From assembly GCF_964026685.1 (NCBI RefSeq), contig NZ_OZ034688.1, positions 186,001-250,000 on the forward strand: a stretch of DNA of 64,000 nucleotides, read 5' to 3'. The translations under genes were made by a program, and so were the position numbers. This document shows positions 1 to 12,006 of the stretch, piece after piece (position 1 is the first letter of the stretch; every line of letters begins with the position of its first letter). The DNA comes from Candidatus Providencia siddallii. GTDB lineage: Bacteria > Pseudomonadota > Gammaproteobacteria > Enterobacterales > Enterobacteriaceae. The notes under the pieces were generated by a model. That model made no database searches. It was not told the DNA's origin and saw only the letters and a list, made by a program, of their open reading frames with translations.

Positions 1-726
1 AATAATTTCAGCATTTAAGTATTTTGCTATATCTATTGATCTCATTGCTATTAAATTTAAATTTCATGGAATTGATGCAAGAATTGGTAAATTTATATTA
101 AATAATTCTTTTGTATTAAATTTTTTTGTTTTATTATTTGTTGAATGGTTTAATATCTTATATATATCAGTACGTATTTGTCCTGATTTATCAATAGGAG
201 CATTAATTTTGTTGATTATAACTCCAATTATTTTTTTATTTTTTTGTCCTCCAAATTCATTTTTAATTAATTTAAGACGTTCTTTAAATTGTATAATATT
301 ATTATTTTCTGGTGTAGTTACAAATATAATTTTAGCTCCTAATATTTTAGCTATTTCTTGGTTTAATGATTGTAAAAAAAAATAGTTTTGTGTAATTTTT
401 AAGCCTTCGATAAATGTAACTTTAGATGTTTTAGTATTTTTATAATATAGTGATACTATTCTTTCCATTAAAAAATCTTTTTTTGAAGCTGTTAATAATG
501 ATTTAACATATTCTATACTTAAAGGTTTTGTTAGTATTTTTACATAAGAATATTTTTTTAAAAGTTCTGTGGTATAATCTTTATTTTTTAATATGTCTGG
601 TTGATCTATAGGTTTAAAAAAATTTACTTCTCTGTTATCTTTTCTTATTAAGTGTATTAAACCTAAAGTAATACTTGTTAATCCAACATTATTTCCTATA
701 GGAATCAGCATGATTGTATGTGACAC
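1..726 (-). CDS. pta: Phosphate acetyltransferase, N-terminal part (cut by window edge)
   Basis: Interconverts acetyl-CoA and acetyl phosphate and works with the neighbouring acetate kinase. The first ~240 residues are present and begin with a conserved MSHTIMLIPIG-type N-terminus that matches the E. coli start; E. coli Pta has about 714 residues. An in-frame UGA at 64-66 (residue 221) falls where E. coli has Trp after an LxxxP stretch, and reading continues through it to base 1. The gene is therefore open at the left edge rather than truncated. It lies 70 bp downstream of ackA on the same strand, the usual ackA-pta operon order. Only the N-terminal domain is visible, so catalytic integrity cannot be judged. 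Confidence 0.93.
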
Positions 727-796
727 AAGAGTCTCTTTATTTTAAATATATAAAATTTTGTTATGTTATGTATAGAATACTGTTAATAGTGAATAT

Positions 797-1999
797 TTAT
801 TTAGTTAAACGAGCAGTATCTTTAGCAATTATTAATTCTTCATTAGTTGGAATAACTAATGCTGGTATACTGTCGTCTGTAGTAATTAAACATTTATTAT
901 TAAAACGTATATTAAGATTTCTTTTATGATCATATTTAAAACCAAGAATTGCTAATTTTTTTAATGTAATTTCGCGAAGTTGAATTGAATTTTCACCAAT
1001 CCCACCAGTAAAAACTAATGCATCTAGACGATTATTCATTAAAGAAATATAAGAAGCAATATATTTTCCTAAACGATGACAAAAAATATTCATTGCACGA
1101 TTAGCTTCTTTTTTTTTATTATAATTTTTTTCAACAAAACGATAATCATTGGTTATACCGGTTAAAGCTAATAATCCAGATTCTTTAGTTAATATTTTGT
1201 TTATTCTTTTTATGTTTATTTTTAGTTGATCATGTAAATAAAAAATAATTGCTGGATCAATATCTCCACTTCTAGTTCCCATAACTAATCCTTCTAATGG
1301 TGTTAACCCCATAGAAGTATCTACACTTTTTCCTTTTACAATTGCAGTTACAGAACAACCATTACCTAAATGGCAGGTAATAGCATTTAATTTATGTATT
1401 GGCTTATTTAATTTTTTAGCAGTTTCATTAGCAACATAATAATGACTTATTCCATGAGCTCCATATCTTCTAATTTTATATTTTGTATATAATTCATATG
1501 GTATTGCATATAAGAACGCTTCTTCTTTTATTGTTTGATGAAAAGCTGTATCGAAAACAGCAACATTTTTATTTATTAAATGTGGAAAAACTTTTTTTGA
1601 TTCGTTTATACCAATAAGTTGTATAGGATTATGTAATGGTGCGAATGGAATTGCTTTTTTTATGCCTTGAATAACTTCATTAGTTATTATTACAGATGAT
1701 GTGAATTTTTCACCGCCATGTACAATTCTATGTCCTATTGCTGTAATTTTTTTATATATATTATATTTTTTAGATAAAATTTTATTTGCAATAAAATTTA
1801 ATATCTCATTAAATGAGGAATTAACTTCTAGAGAAGTTAATTTATTTATATTACTAGTTTTCCATTTAATATAATATTTATTTGAATTTATATATTCAGC
1901 TATACCATATATTTTTTTTTTATTATTATTTGGATTAATAACAGCAAATTTCAATGTTGAACTACCATAATTTAAAATCAGTATAAGCTGATTTTGCAT
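797..1999 (-). CDS. ackA: Acetate kinase
   Basis: Transfers phosphate between acetyl phosphate and ADP, giving acetate and ATP by substrate-level phosphorylation in the cytosol. The protein has 400 residues, the family's usual length. It shows the N-terminal nucleotide-binding signature NYGSSTLKF (about residues 10-18), the [11 protein letters not shown] block (89-99), FDTAFH (149-154) and the phosphate-loop HLGNGCS (210-216). It ends in TAA and is followed 70 bp later by pta on the same strand. Nothing looks eroded. Upstream lies a long AT-rich region in which any promoter must sit, but none could be picked out with confidence. Confidence 0.97.
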   Translation of the reverse strand: MQNQLILILNYGSSTLKFAVINPNNNKKKIYGIAEYINSNKYYIKWKTSNINKLTSLEVNSSFNEILNFIANKILSKKYNIYKKITAIGHRIVHGGEKFTSSVIITNEVIQGIKKAIPFAPLHNPIQLIGINESKKVFPHLINKNVAVFDTAFHQTIKEEAFLYAIPYELYTKYKIRRYGAHGISHYYVANETAKKLNKPIHKLNAITCHLGNGCSVTAIVKGKSVDTSMGLTPLEGLVMGTRSGDIDPAIIFYLHDQLKINIKRINKILTKESGLLALTGITNDYRFVEKNYNKKKEANRAMNIFCHRLGKYIASYISLMNNRLDALVFTGGIGENSIQLREITLKKLAILGFKYDHKRNLNIRFNNKCLITTDDSIPALVIPTNEELIIAKDTARLTK

Positions 2000-3403
2000 G
2001 AAATAATCCTATTTTCAGTTAAATTATTTATATATTATATTATATAATATTATATATTTTATTATATAATACAACGTTTTATATTATTAGGTCAATTATT
2101 TATATTAAATAATTATACTAAATAATTTTTGTATTATCACGTATATTTAATGTTGTTTTTTAATAAAAAATTATTTGAAAAAGTATTTTTATAAAAGTAT
2201 TTTATTAAATATTTGTTTAAAATATAATAAAATATTATTGTTTATATTAATGTTTTAAAAAAAATTAAAGTTTAATAGTTATTCAACTTTATATAAAAAT
2301 TATTAAATTAATAAAATTAATATAATAAATTAACTTTTAATATTTATTGATTTAATTAATATTATTATTTACAACAAATATTTTATTGTTATTATATGTG
2401 TTATATTTTTATTTAATTAATTATATTTTTATATTTAATTTAAAAAATAAATATATTAAAAAACTTTTAAAAATGTTAATAATATTTTTTATTAAAAAAT
2501 TTAATATTATTTTTTTTATATTTTTTGATATTAAAATATTTTATATTGATTTGAGATATATAAATTGTGTTATATTATTTTAAATGTGATCATTTAAAAA
2601 GTGTTTTTTAGTTTTTATATATAATTTATTACTTTATATAATTTTAAAAAATATTTTAGTATTCTATTAATATTCTTATAATAAAAACTAATTTAATTAT
2701 ATATTTTAGTTTTAAGTAATTTTTTTTATTTTTTTTATATTCAGTTTTAATATTTTGTATTTTTTTTATTTTTTAACTTTTTATTATTATTTATTTTGTA
2801 GTAAAAATTTTACTTATCTTGTTTATTATATTTTACAATTAAAATTGTATTTGATTTTTTTTATAAATAAAATAAATTAATTTTGAAAAAAATTATATTA
2901 AAAAATTTTTTTCAAAATTTATAATTAATAATTTTATAAAATATTTAAGATATAATTATTATTATATTTAATATTTAAAAGTTTTATATAAAAATAATTA
3001 TAATTAATTTAAGTATTATTTTAATATTTTTAATATATAAGATGTTTTTATATAATATAATGTATAGTAAAAATACTAAATTAATGTAATTGTAAATATT
3101 AATTATTATAATATTATATTTTAAATATTATTAAATTTTTATGTAATTATTGTTTTATGATAGTTATTTACGTGTTGTTTTATATTAAATGTTTTATATT
3201 TTTATTATTTTTTATATATAATTTAATAAAATATACATGTAAAAAGTTTTTTTAATTTTTAATTAATTTATTGTTTTTAATGATTTTTAAAAAATATAAG
3301 TTTGATAAAATAATTTAATTTGGTTTTTTTAAAAAGTTATTAGTTAATTTTTGAAAATATTATTTAAAATTATAATTTTGATATTTTAATAAGTGAAAAT
3401 AAT
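2000..3403. other. 1.4 kb AT-rich non-coding region between ackA and nuoA
   Basis: No credible gene, tRNA or conserved RNA was seen. Short open frames here (for example 2386-2583 on the plus strand) encode only runs of I, L, F, N, K and Y, as random AT-rich DNA does. In E. coli the ackA-nuoA interval holds several genes, including lrhA, so this may be a fully decayed remnant. The nuo operon promoter should lie near its right end; a TATAAT occurs at 3371-3376, but the base composition makes such matches uninformative. Confidence 0.6.
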
Positions 3404-3853
3404 ATGATTTTATTAAATAAAAATTATGAATTACATTATATATTATCTTTATCAGTTTTTTTTATTGGAATTATTAGTTTTTGTGTTTTTTTGTTAATAA
3501 TTGGATATTTATTTGGTGGTCGATCTAAAATGATAACAAAACACATTCCTTATGAATCTGGTATTGATTCAGTTGGCAGTGCACGTTTAAGGATGTCTGT
3601 TAAGTTTTATTTAATATCTATGTTTTTTGTTATTTTCGATGTTGAATCTATGTTTTTGTTTTTATGGTCAGTTAATATTTTAGAATTAGGTTGGATTGGT
3701 TTTATTGAATCTAGTGTTTTTATTCTAATATTATTACTTGGATTGTTTTATTTAATTCGTATTGGCGCATTGAATTGGACACCAATAAATTCACAAAGAA
3801 AAGTTAAGTATTCAAGTAATATTTTAAAAATTAGTAATCGGTGTTTTAAATAG
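3404..3853 (+). CDS. nuoA: NADH:quinone oxidoreductase subunit A
   Basis: Small membrane subunit of respiratory complex I, located at the junction between the peripheral arm and the membrane arm. The 149-residue protein (E. coli 147) has three predicted hydrophobic helices. It carries the conserved block IPYESGIDSVGSAR, then the KFYLISMFFVIFDVESMFL segment with the conserved acidic residues of helix 2. It is the first gene of a complete nuoA-N operon and ends in TAG, one of only two TAG stops noticed in the nuo operon. nuoB follows 17 bp later. Confidence 0.97.
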   Translation: MILLNKNYELHYILSLSVFFIGIISFCVFLLIIGYLFGGRSKMITKHIPYESGIDSVGSARLRMSVKFYLISMFFVIFDVESMFLFLWSVNILELGWIGFIESSVFILILLLGLFYLIRIGALNWTPINSQRKVKYSSNILKISNRCFK

Positions 3854-3870
3854 AATTTAAGGTATAATAT

Positions 3871-4539
3871 ATGAAATATAATCTTACAAAGATAAATTTT
3901 AATACTATTAAAAAAAAATATTCATCAAATAAAACAGTTGATTATTCATTAATTAAAGAAGTAGAAAAATGTATATATATGGGGAAATTATCTAATATAT
4001 TACATAATGTTGTTAATTGGGGTCGTAAAAATTCTTTATGGCCATATAATTTTGGTCTTTCATGTTGTTATGTAGAAATGGTTACTTCATTTACTTCTGT
4101 TCATGATATAGCTAGATTTGGATCGGAAGTACTTCGTGCTTCACCTCGCCAAGCTGATTTTATGGTAATAGCAGGAACATGTTTTATTAAAATGGCTCCT
4201 ATTATTAAACGTCTTTATGATCAAATGTTAGAACCTAAGTGGGTTATTTCTATGGGATCATGCGCAAATTCTGGTGGAATGTATGATATTTATTCTGTTG
4301 TTCAAGGTGTAGATAAATTTATTCCTGTAGATATTTATATACCAGGTTGTCCACCACGTCCTGAAGCTTATATACAAGCTTTACTTTTATTACAAAAATC
4401 AATTGCTAAAGAACGAAGACCATTATCTTGGTTAATTGGTGACCAACATGTATATCGTGTAAAAATGCAGTCTGAAAAAGAAAAAAAACGTAATGAAAGA
4501 GTTAAAATGACTAAATTACGATCACAAGATGAAATTTAA
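3871..4539 (+). CDS. nuoB: NADH:quinone oxidoreductase subunit B (cluster N2)
   Basis: Peripheral-arm subunit that holds iron-sulphur cluster N2, the last electron carrier before quinone. The 222 residues match E. coli NuoB in length. The N2 ligands are all visible: adjacent Cys65-Cys66 (LSCCYVEM), Cys131 (GSCANSGG) and Cys160 (PGCPPRPEA). The N-terminal ~40 residues are lysine- and asparagine-rich, typical of AT-driven drift. The gene ends in TAA and is separated from nuoCD by 64 bp of almost pure AT that includes a 30-bp palindrome. Confidence 0.98.
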   Translation: MKYNLTKINFNTIKKKYSSNKTVDYSLIKEVEKCIYMGKLSNILHNVVNWGRKNSLWPYNFGLSCCYVEMVTSFTSVHDIARFGSEVLRASPRQADFMVIAGTCFIKMAPIIKRLYDQMLEPKWVISMGSCANSGGMYDIYSVVQGVDKFIPVDIYIPGCPPRPEAYIQALLLLQKSIAKERRPLSWLIGDQHVYRVKMQSEKEKKRNERVKMTKLRSQDEI

Positions 4540-4546
4540 AATTTTT

Positions 4547-4576
4547 AATATATATATTATATATAATATATATATT
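4547..4576. repeat. 30-bp perfect AT-only palindrome inside the nuo operon
   Basis: The sequence equals its own reverse complement over 30 bases, all A/T, in the 64-bp gap between nuoB and nuoCD. It may be drift of alternating TA steps, or a hairpin that processes or attenuates the operon mRNA. There is no U-tract of the usual kind directly after it. Confidence 0.6.
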
Positions 4577-4603
4577 TTGATAATAAAATATTAATTACAA
4601 ATA

Positions 4604-6415
4604 ATGACTATAAAAAACAAAGATCAAAAAAAATATATTTTTGATAAAAAAATACAAAAAAAAGATCAGAAGTATTTTGATGAATTATTAATTTTAGAAT
4701 TAAATAACGAATTTGGAAAAAATATTTTTTCATTTCAAACAACTTGTATTGGTATGATGGTTATTTGGATAACTCGCGAACAATTGTTAAAAGTAGTAAA
4801 TTTTTTAAAGAAAATATCAAAACCATATATTATGTTATTTGATTTGCATGCAGTAGATGAACGTCAAAGGATTTATCGTCAAAACATTTCTGAGTCAGAT
4901 TTTACTGTGTTTTATCATTTTATTTCTATTGATCGTAATCATGATCTTATGTTAAAAGTTGCATTAAAGGAAAAAGATTTAATTATTCCATCAATAGTTT
5001 CTATATTTCCAAATTCAAATTGGTATGAACGTGAAGTTTGGGATATGTTTGGTATAGTTTTTAAAGGTCATCCAAATCTTCGTCGTTTATTAATGTCAAC
5101 GAATTGGAAAGGTCACCCGATGCGTAAAGATTACCCTGCTAGAGCTACTGAATTTAAATTATTTCATTTAACTAAACAAAAACAAGAATTTGAAATGGAA
5201 TCTTTAATTTTTAAGCCAGAAGAATGAGGTATGTTACGTGGTAATAAAAATGAAGATTTTATGTTTTTAAATTTAGGTCCGAATCATCCAAGTTCTCATG
5301 GTGCATTTAGAATTATTTTACAATTGGATGGAGAAGAAATTATTGATTGTGTACCTGATATTGGTTACCACCATCGTGGCGCTGAAAAAATGGCTGAACG
5401 TCAATCATGGCATAGTTATATTCCATATACAGATCGCATTGAATATTTAGGTGGTTGTATAAATGAAATGCCTTATATTTTAGCTGTAGAAAAATTAGCT
5501 GGAATAGAAGTACCAGATCGCGTAAAAGTTATTCGTATTATGCTATCAGAATTATTTCGCATAAATAGCCATCTTTTATATATTAGTACTTACATACAGG
5601 ATATAGGAGCTATGACTCCAGTTTTTTTTGCATTTACAGATAGACAAAAAGTATATGATGTTATTGAAGCTATTACTGGTTTTCGTATGCATCCAGCTTG
5701 GTTTCGCATTGGTGGTGTAGCTAATGATTTGCCACGTGGTTGGGATAAATTATTACGTAATTTATTAAAATGGTTACCAAAGAGACTAAAATTTTATATT
5801 TTTTCAGCATTAAAAAATTCTATTCTTAAAGGACGTTCAATTGGTGTTGCATCGTATAATAAGACAGAAGCTTTTGAATGGGGTGTAACTGGCGCTGGTT
5901 TACGTGCAACAGGAGTTGATTTTGATGTACGTAAATGGCGTCCATATTCTGGTTATGAAAATTTTGAGTTTGATATTCCAATTGCTAACAATGGTGATTG
6001 TTATGATAGACTTATGATTAAAGTTGAAGAAATATGGCAAAGTATTAGAATACTTGAACAATGTTTAAATAATATGCCAGAAGGTTTATATAAAGCAGAA
6101 CATCCATTAACTACTCCTCCTTTAAAAGAAAAAGTTTTGCAAGACATAGATACGTTAATAAATCATTTTTTACAGGTATCTTGGGGGCCAATTATTCCTG
6201 TTAATGAATCTTTTCAAATGATTGAAGCAACAAAAGGAATTAATAGTTATTACCTTATAAGCGATGGTAATACTATGAGTTATAGAACTCGTATTCGAAC
6301 TCCAAGTTATGCTCATTTACAGCAGATACCATCTGTTATAAAAGGAAGTCTTATTTCTGATTTAATTATTTATCTTGGTAGTATTGATTTTGTAATGTCG
6401 GATGTGGATCGTTAA
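4604..6415 (+). CDS. nuoC: NADH:quinone oxidoreductase fused subunit CD (one UGA read as Trp)
   Basis: Fused peripheral-arm subunit (30-kDa plus 49-kDa homologues) that helps form the quinone site; the fusion is the enterobacterial arrangement. With UGA as stop it would appear as separate nuoC (207 residues) and nuoD (394 residues) genes. The UGA at 5225-5227 (residue 208) lies in KPEE-W-GM, exactly the sequence E. coli has at the C-D junction, so this is one 603-residue protein. The D part shows [13 protein letters not shown], the HHRGAEK block and the C-terminal [15 protein letters not shown]. It ends in TAA two bases before nuoE. Confidence 0.96.
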
Positions 6416-6417
6416 AT

Positions 6418-6954
6418 ATGTGTGATAAAAATTGTAAAAAAAATAAATGTAATATGTTTAATAAATATAAGTTATTAATAAAAAATTTTAATTTAACATA
6501 TGAAGAATATAAAAAAATTGAAAATGAAAAAAAATGTTATGAGAATCCACAATCAGCATTAATATCAGCATTGACACTTTTGCAAAAAAATCGTGGATGA
6601 ATTGATGATAATACCATTTCAAGTGTTGCAAAAATTTTTGATGTTTCAATATCAGATGTAGAATGTTTAGCGACGTTTTATAGTCAAATTTTTCGTAAAG
6701 CAGTTGGAAAACATATTATTAGATATTGTGATAGCATTGTTTGTTTTATTACTGGATATAAAGATATAGAAAATGAAATAATAAGACAATTAAATATAAG
6801 ACCTGGTCAAACAACATTTGATAATCGTTTTACACTTTTACCTGTATGTTGTTTAGGGAATTGTAATAAAGCTCCTACTATAATGATTGATGATAATGTT
6901 TATAATAATTTAAATTTTAAAGATATTAAAAAATTATTGGAAGATTATGATTAA
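6418..6954 (+). CDS. nuoE: NADH:quinone oxidoreductase subunit E (one UGA read as Trp)
   Basis: NADH-dehydrogenase module subunit binding the [2Fe-2S] cluster N1a. A UGA at 6598-6600 (residue 61) follows NRG, where the family has RGW; translating through it gives a 178-residue protein (E. coli 166). The cluster ligands lie downstream of the UGA: Cys104 and Cys109 (CxxxxC in RYCDSIVC) and Cys145 and Cys149 (CLGNC). A 60-residue product ending at the UGA would have none of them. The N-terminus is Lys/Asn-rich and Cys-containing ([11 protein letters not shown]). The stop TAA overlaps the nuoF start by 8 bases. Confidence 0.95.
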
Positions 6955-8242
6955 ATATAATCTAAATTTAATAAATTGTAACCCGGAAACACATCCTATT
7001 ACATGGAGAAAACGTAAAGATAATCAACCTGTTATGTTAAATGAATATCTTAGTAAAAATGGATATAAAGGGATGAAACGTGCTTTAAAAAATATGACAC
7101 CAGAAGAAGTAGTTAATATTATTAATGATTCTGGTCTTAGAGGTCGTGGTGGTGCAGGTTTTTATACTGGAGTTAAATGGAAGCTTATATCAAGAGGTAA
7201 TTTAAATTTTCGTTATTTTTTATGTAATGCAGATGAAATGGAACCAGGTGTATATAAAGATCGTTTTTTATTAGAACAATTACCTCATTTATTAATAGAA
7301 GGAATTATTATTTCTGCTTATGCAATTAAAGCTTATCGTGGTTATATTTTTATTAGATATGAATATATTAATGCCGCGAAAACGTTACGTTTTGCTATTA
7401 ATGAAGCAAAGATGAATGGTATACTTGGTAAAAATATTTTTGGTTCTGATTTTGATTTTGAGTTATTTTTACATACTGGTGCTGGACGTTATATATGTGG
7501 TGAAGAAACAGCATTAATTAATTCACTTGAAGGTAAAAGAGCTATACCTAGGTTTAAACCACCTTTTCCATCTGAGTTAGGTGTTTGGGGTAAACCAACG
7601 TGTGTTAATAATGTTGAAACTATTTGTAATGTTCCTGCTATTTTAGAACATGGAACTAAATGGTATATTAATTTAAGTTTAGGTAAAAGCAAGGATACTG
7701 GTACTAAGCTTATGGGTTTTTCTGGTAGAGTTAAAAAACCTGGTTTATGGGAATTACCATTTGGTGTATCAGCTCGTGAAATTTTAGAAGATTATGCTGG
7801 TGGTATGAACGATGGTTTAAGATTAAAATCTTGGCAACCAGGTGGAGCAAGTACAGGTTTTTTAACAAATAAACATCTTGATTTGCCAATGGATTTTGAA
7901 AATATTGCTAAATCTGGTAGTAGATTAGGTACAGCAATGTCTATTGCTATAGATAATAAAATTAGTATAGTTTCAATACTTTGTAATTTAGAAAAATTTT
8001 TTTCACGTGAGTCATGTGGTTGGTGTACACCATGTCGTGATGGATTACCATGGATTGTAAAAATTTTACAAGATTTAGAAAAACATAAAGGTAAATCTGG
8101 AGATATAGAAACTTTGGAAAAATTATGTTGGTTTTTAGGCCCAGGTAAAACTTTTTGTGCTCATGCACCAGGTGCTATTGAACCATTAAAAAGTGCTATA
8201 AAGTATTTTAGAGAAGAATTTGAATTTTGTATTTTACAATAA
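6947..8242 (+). CDS. nuoF: NADH:quinone oxidoreductase subunit F (FMN and NADH site)
   Basis: Oxidises NADH through FMN and passes electrons to cluster N3. The 431 residues (E. coli 445) include the glycine-rich NADH/FMN loop [13 protein letters not shown] near residue 65 and the [19 protein letters not shown] region. The N3 ligands are Cys357, Cys360 and Cys363 (CGWCTPC) and Cys404 (TFCAHAPGA). The start overlaps the end of nuoE by 8 bases, suggesting translational coupling. There are no UGA codons, and it ends in TAA. The 66-bp gap before nuoG holds nothing recognisable. Confidence 0.98.
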   Translation: MIKYNLNLINCNPETHPITWRKRKDNQPVMLNEYLSKNGYKGMKRALKNMTPEEVVNIINDSGLRGRGGAGFYTGVKWKLISRGNLNFRYFLCNADEMEPGVYKDRFLLEQLPHLLIEGIIISAYAIKAYRGYIFIRYEYINAAKTLRFAINEAKMNGILGKNIFGSDFDFELFLHTGAGRYICGEETALINSLEGKRAIPRFKPPFPSELGVWGKPTCVNNVETICNVPAILEHGTKWYINLSLGKSKDTGTKLMGFSGRVKKPGLWELPFGVSAREILEDYAGGMNDGLRLKSWQPGGASTGFLTNKHLDLPMDFENIAKSGSRLGTAMSIAIDNKISIVSILCNLEKFFSRESCGWCTPCRDGLPWIVKILQDLEKHKGKSGDIETLEKLCWFLGPGKTFCAHAPGAIEPLKSAIKYFREEFEFCILQ

Positions 8243-8308
8243 GGTATTTAATATTATAAAAGCTATAAAAATTTAGGTTATTTTTAAATTAATTGGTGAA
8301 TTTTAATT

Positions 8309-11020
8309 ATGGTTTTAATATATATAGATAATAAAGAATATAGAGTTAGTGAAAATGATAATTTATTACAAGCTTGTTTGTCATTAGGATTAGATATCCC
8401 ATATTTTTGTTGGCATCCAGTTTTAGGAAGTTTTGGTTCTTGTAGACAGTGTGCTGTTAAACAATATAAAAATATTGATGATATTAGTGGTAATATAGTA
8501 ATGTCTTGTATGACACCAGTGATTGAAGGTATTCGTATATCTATTAGTGATGAAGAAACAAAAAATTTTCGTAAATGTATTATTGAATGTTTAATGACTA
8601 ATCATCCACATGATTGTCCAATTTGCGAAGAAGCTGGTAATTGTCATTTACAAGATATGACTGTGATGACAGGACATTATATTCGTAAATATCGTTTTAG
8701 TAAACGTACGCATATCAATCAAGATTTAGGTCCATTTATAAAACATGAAATGAATCGGTGTATTTCTTGTTATCGTTGTATTAATTATTATAAAAATTAT
8801 GCAGATGGAGTAGATTTAGGTGTTTTTGGTTCTCATAATAATATTTATTTTGGTCGTGCAAAAGAGGGTTCATTAGAAAGTGAATTTTCAGGTAATTTAG
8901 TTGAAATATGTCCAACTGGAGTTTTTACAGATAAAACATATTCTGAATTTTATAATCGTAAATGGGATATGCAATTTGCACCAAGTATTTGTCATCATTG
9001 TAGTATTGGTTGTAATATTATTCTAGGAGAGCGTTACGGTAAAATTGGCAGAGTAGAAAATCGTTATAATGGTTCTATAAATCATTATTTTCTTTGTGAT
9101 CGAGGTAGATTTGGTTATGGTTATACAAATCGTGAAGATCGTCCTAATCAAATTTTGTTACGACAAAATGGAATTGAATATATTATTTCTTCTACAAAAG
9201 CAATTCAAAATTGCATTGAGATTATTAATAATGCAAAAAGAGTAATTGGTATAGGTTCTTCACGTGCAAGTATTGAAAGTAATTATGTGCTTCGTAAATT
9301 AGTTGGTTCTGAGAATTTTTTTTCAGATTTTTCAGATGGGGAACATAGTAGATTACAATTAATATTAAATATTTTAAAAAATGGAGGTATTTATACACCA
9401 ACACTTCGTGAGATAGAAAAATATGATATGATATTAGTTTTAGGAGAGGATTTAACTCAAACTAGTCCTAGAATGGCTTTATCTATACGTCAAGCTATTA
9501 AAAATAAAACCATAAAACAAAATATATTTAATTGGCAAACTGAAGCAATTAAAAATATTTATCAAAATAATAAAAATATATTGATTATTACTAATACAGA
9601 CGAAACATCTTTAAAAGATATCGCTACTTTTAATTATTACGCACCAGCAGATGATCAAGCTCGTTTTGCTTTTGCTATAGCAAATATAATAAATAATGAG
9701 TTACCAAATGTTAGCGATTTATCAGAAGATTTAAAAAGAAATGTAAAAAATATAGCACAACTTTTTGTTAAATCTAGAAATCCATTAATTATTAGCGGTA
9801 CTCATAGCGCTAGTGAATCATTGATAAAATCGGCTGCAAATATTGCTTTTTCTTTAAGGTTAAAAGGGATTAATGTTGGATTATCTTATTTAGTTTCTAA
9901 TGCGAATAGTATTGGTTTAGCTATGATGAATGCTAAATCTATTGATAATGCATTTTTTTCTATTGAATCAAATGAAGTTGATGTTGCAATAGTTATTGAA
10001 AACGATCTTTATTATAATAATAGTATTAATGTTGTTGATAATGCTATTCAAAAATTAAATAAATTGATTGTATTAGATCACCAAAAAACTATTTTTATGG
10101 ATAAAGCAACTTTAGCTTTTCCATCGGCAAGTTTTGTAGAAAGTAATGGTACTTTAATAAATCAAGAAGGTCGTGCTCAACGTTTTTTTAAAGTATTTGA
10201 ACCAGATTTTTATAATAAAAAAATTGTTATAAAGGAAACATGAAAATGGTTATCACTATTTCAAAATAAATTAGATAAAAAAAATTTACAAGATATTACT
10301 TTTGATAATGTAGTAACTGATTGTGTTTTAAATATGCCTCAATTTAAAAAAATTATTGATGTATCTCCAAAGTCGTCATTTAATATTCACGGTCAAAAAT
10401 TAGCTAGAGAACCTCATAGATATAGTGGACGTACAGCAATATTAGCAAATAAATCTGTTCATGAACCATCTCAACCTAAAGATCTGGATTCTCCTTTTGT
10501 GTTCTCAATGGAAGGTAATAATAATATGATATCAAAACGTCAACAAATTGCATTTGCATGGTCACCAGGTTGAAATTCACCTCAATCTTGGAATAAATTT
10601 CAAGAAAAAATTTTTGGTCATTTATTGTTTGGAGATCCAGGTGTACGTTTATTTGATTCTATAAAAAGAAATATAAGTTTTTTTACTGAAATTCCAGACA
10701 GATATAAACCAAAAAAATCACAATGGCTTATTGTGCCATATTATCATTTATTTGGTTCTGATGAAATATCGCAACGTTCTGAAAAAATTAAAAATTGTAT
10801 ACCAAAACCTTATATTGTTTTAAATAAAAAAGATGCTATAAAATATAATTTATGTAATAGTTCTAAATTTAAATTTATATATAATAAACAAACATTTATT
10901 TTAAATGTATGTTTAAGTAAATATTTATCTAATGGGCAAATTGGATTACCTTTAGGTATGCATGGTCTTCCAACTTCAATGGCTGGAAATTTTGTTGAAA
11001 ATTTATATTGGAAAATATAA
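8309..11020 (+). CDS. nuoG: NADH:quinone oxidoreductase subunit G (two UGA read as Trp)
   Basis: Largest peripheral subunit, carrying several Fe-S clusters. Two in-frame UGAs, at 10241-10243 (residue 645) and 10571-10573 (residue 755), sit in VIKET-W-KWL and WSPG-W-NSPQ, where E. coli NuoG has Trp. Translated through, it is 903 residues (E. coli 908). The N-terminal ferredoxin-like cysteines (FCWHP, SCRQC, SCMTP), the [14 protein letters not shown] block, CISCYRC and the extra-cluster CHHCSIGC motif are all present. The molybdopterin-like C-terminal domain is more diverged. Its TAA shares a base with the nuoH ATG. Confidence 0.95.
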
Positions 11021-11997
11021 TGGTTTTATTATCTAATAATTTGGAAGAAATATTATATTCTATATTAAAACCAATAATAATTTTATTATCTATTATGTTA
11101 TGTAGTTCGTATATGAGTTTTATAGAACGTCGTATTTTGGGATTATTTCAAAATCGTTATGGACCAAATCGTGTTGGAATATTTGGTTTTGGACAAATTA
11201 TAGCTGATATGTTAAAAATGATTTTTAAAGAGGATTGGATTCCAAATTTTGCAGATAAAAAAATTTTTGTTTTAGCACCAACTATTGCATTTTGTTCTTT
11301 ATACTTTTCATTTGCAATAATACCGATTACATCGACATTTTATGTTGTTGATTTAAATATTGGAATTTTATTTTTTTTTATGATGTCAGGTATAGGAGTA
11401 TATTCGATTTTATTTGCAGGTTGGGCAAGTAATAATAAATATTCATTATTAGGTTCAATTCGTGCTTCTGCTCAAATTATTAGTTATGAAATATTTTTAG
11501 GAATATCATTAATGGGTGTAATTGCACAAGCTGGTTCATTTAATTTAATTGATATTGTAAATTCTCAGAAAATAATATGGAATGTTATACCACAATTTTT
11601 AGGTTTTATAACATTTATGATAGCTTCTTTATCTGTTTGCCATAGACATCCATTTGATCAACCTGAATCAGAACAAGAAATAGCTGATGGTTATCATATA
11701 GAATATTCAGGTATGAAATTTACTTTGTTTTTTATTGGAGAATATGTTGGAATTATTACAGTATCTGCATTGATAGTTACACTTTTTTTTGGTGGATGGA
11801 ACGGTCCATTTTTTTCGCCATTTTTATGGTTTGGATTTAAAACTTGTTTTTTTATTATTATGTTTATTCTTATTCGTGCTTCATTACCTCGTCCTCGTTA
11901 TGATCAAGTAATGTCTTTTGGTTGGAAAATTTGTTTGCCATTAACGTTATTTAATTTATTATGTACTGCAATATTTATTTTATATGATGTTAAATAG
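11020..11997 (+). CDS. nuoH: NADH:quinone oxidoreductase subunit H
   Basis: Membrane subunit linking the quinone cavity to the proton channels. I start it at 11020 (TAATG overlap with the nuoG stop) because this gives 325 residues, the same as E. coli, with aligned N-termini; an upstream in-frame ATG at 11008 would add four residues. Conserved blocks include [42 protein letters not shown], the acidic [11 protein letters not shown] loop and [11 protein letters not shown]. About eight hydrophobic helices. It ends in TAG, ten bases before nuoI. Confidence 0.97.
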   Translation: MVLLSNNLEEILYSILKPIIILLSIMLCSSYMSFIERRILGLFQNRYGPNRVGIFGFGQIIADMLKMIFKEDWIPNFADKKIFVLAPTIAFCSLYFSFAIIPITSTFYVVDLNIGILFFFMMSGIGVYSILFAGWASNNKYSLLGSIRASAQIISYEIFLGISLMGVIAQAGSFNLIDIVNSQKIIWNVIPQFLGFITFMIASLSVCHRHPFDQPESEQEIADGYHIEYSGMKFTLFFIGEYVGIITVSALIVTLFFGGWNGPFFSPFLWFGFKTCFFIIMFILIRASLPRPRYDQVMSFGWKICLPLTLFNLLCTAIFILYDVK

Positions 11998-12006
11998 GAT
12001 TTTAAC

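Noticed and set aside
714-929. Plus-strand open frame between and over pta/ackA
   Set aside because: It is the antisense shadow of the 3' end of ackA.
2386-2583. 65-codon open frame in the ackA-nuoA spacer
   Set aside because: Composed almost only of I, L, F, N, K and Y from AT-rich codons; no family resemblance and no convincing ribosome-binding site.
3351-3376. TTGAAA...TATAAT as a nuo promoter
   Set aside because: The spacing is only 14 bases and such words are expected by chance at this AT content.
5225-5233. Fission of nuoCD into separate nuoC and nuoD
   Set aside because: The UGA lies at the conserved Trp of the EEWGM junction and the frame is kept, so a fused protein is the simpler reading.
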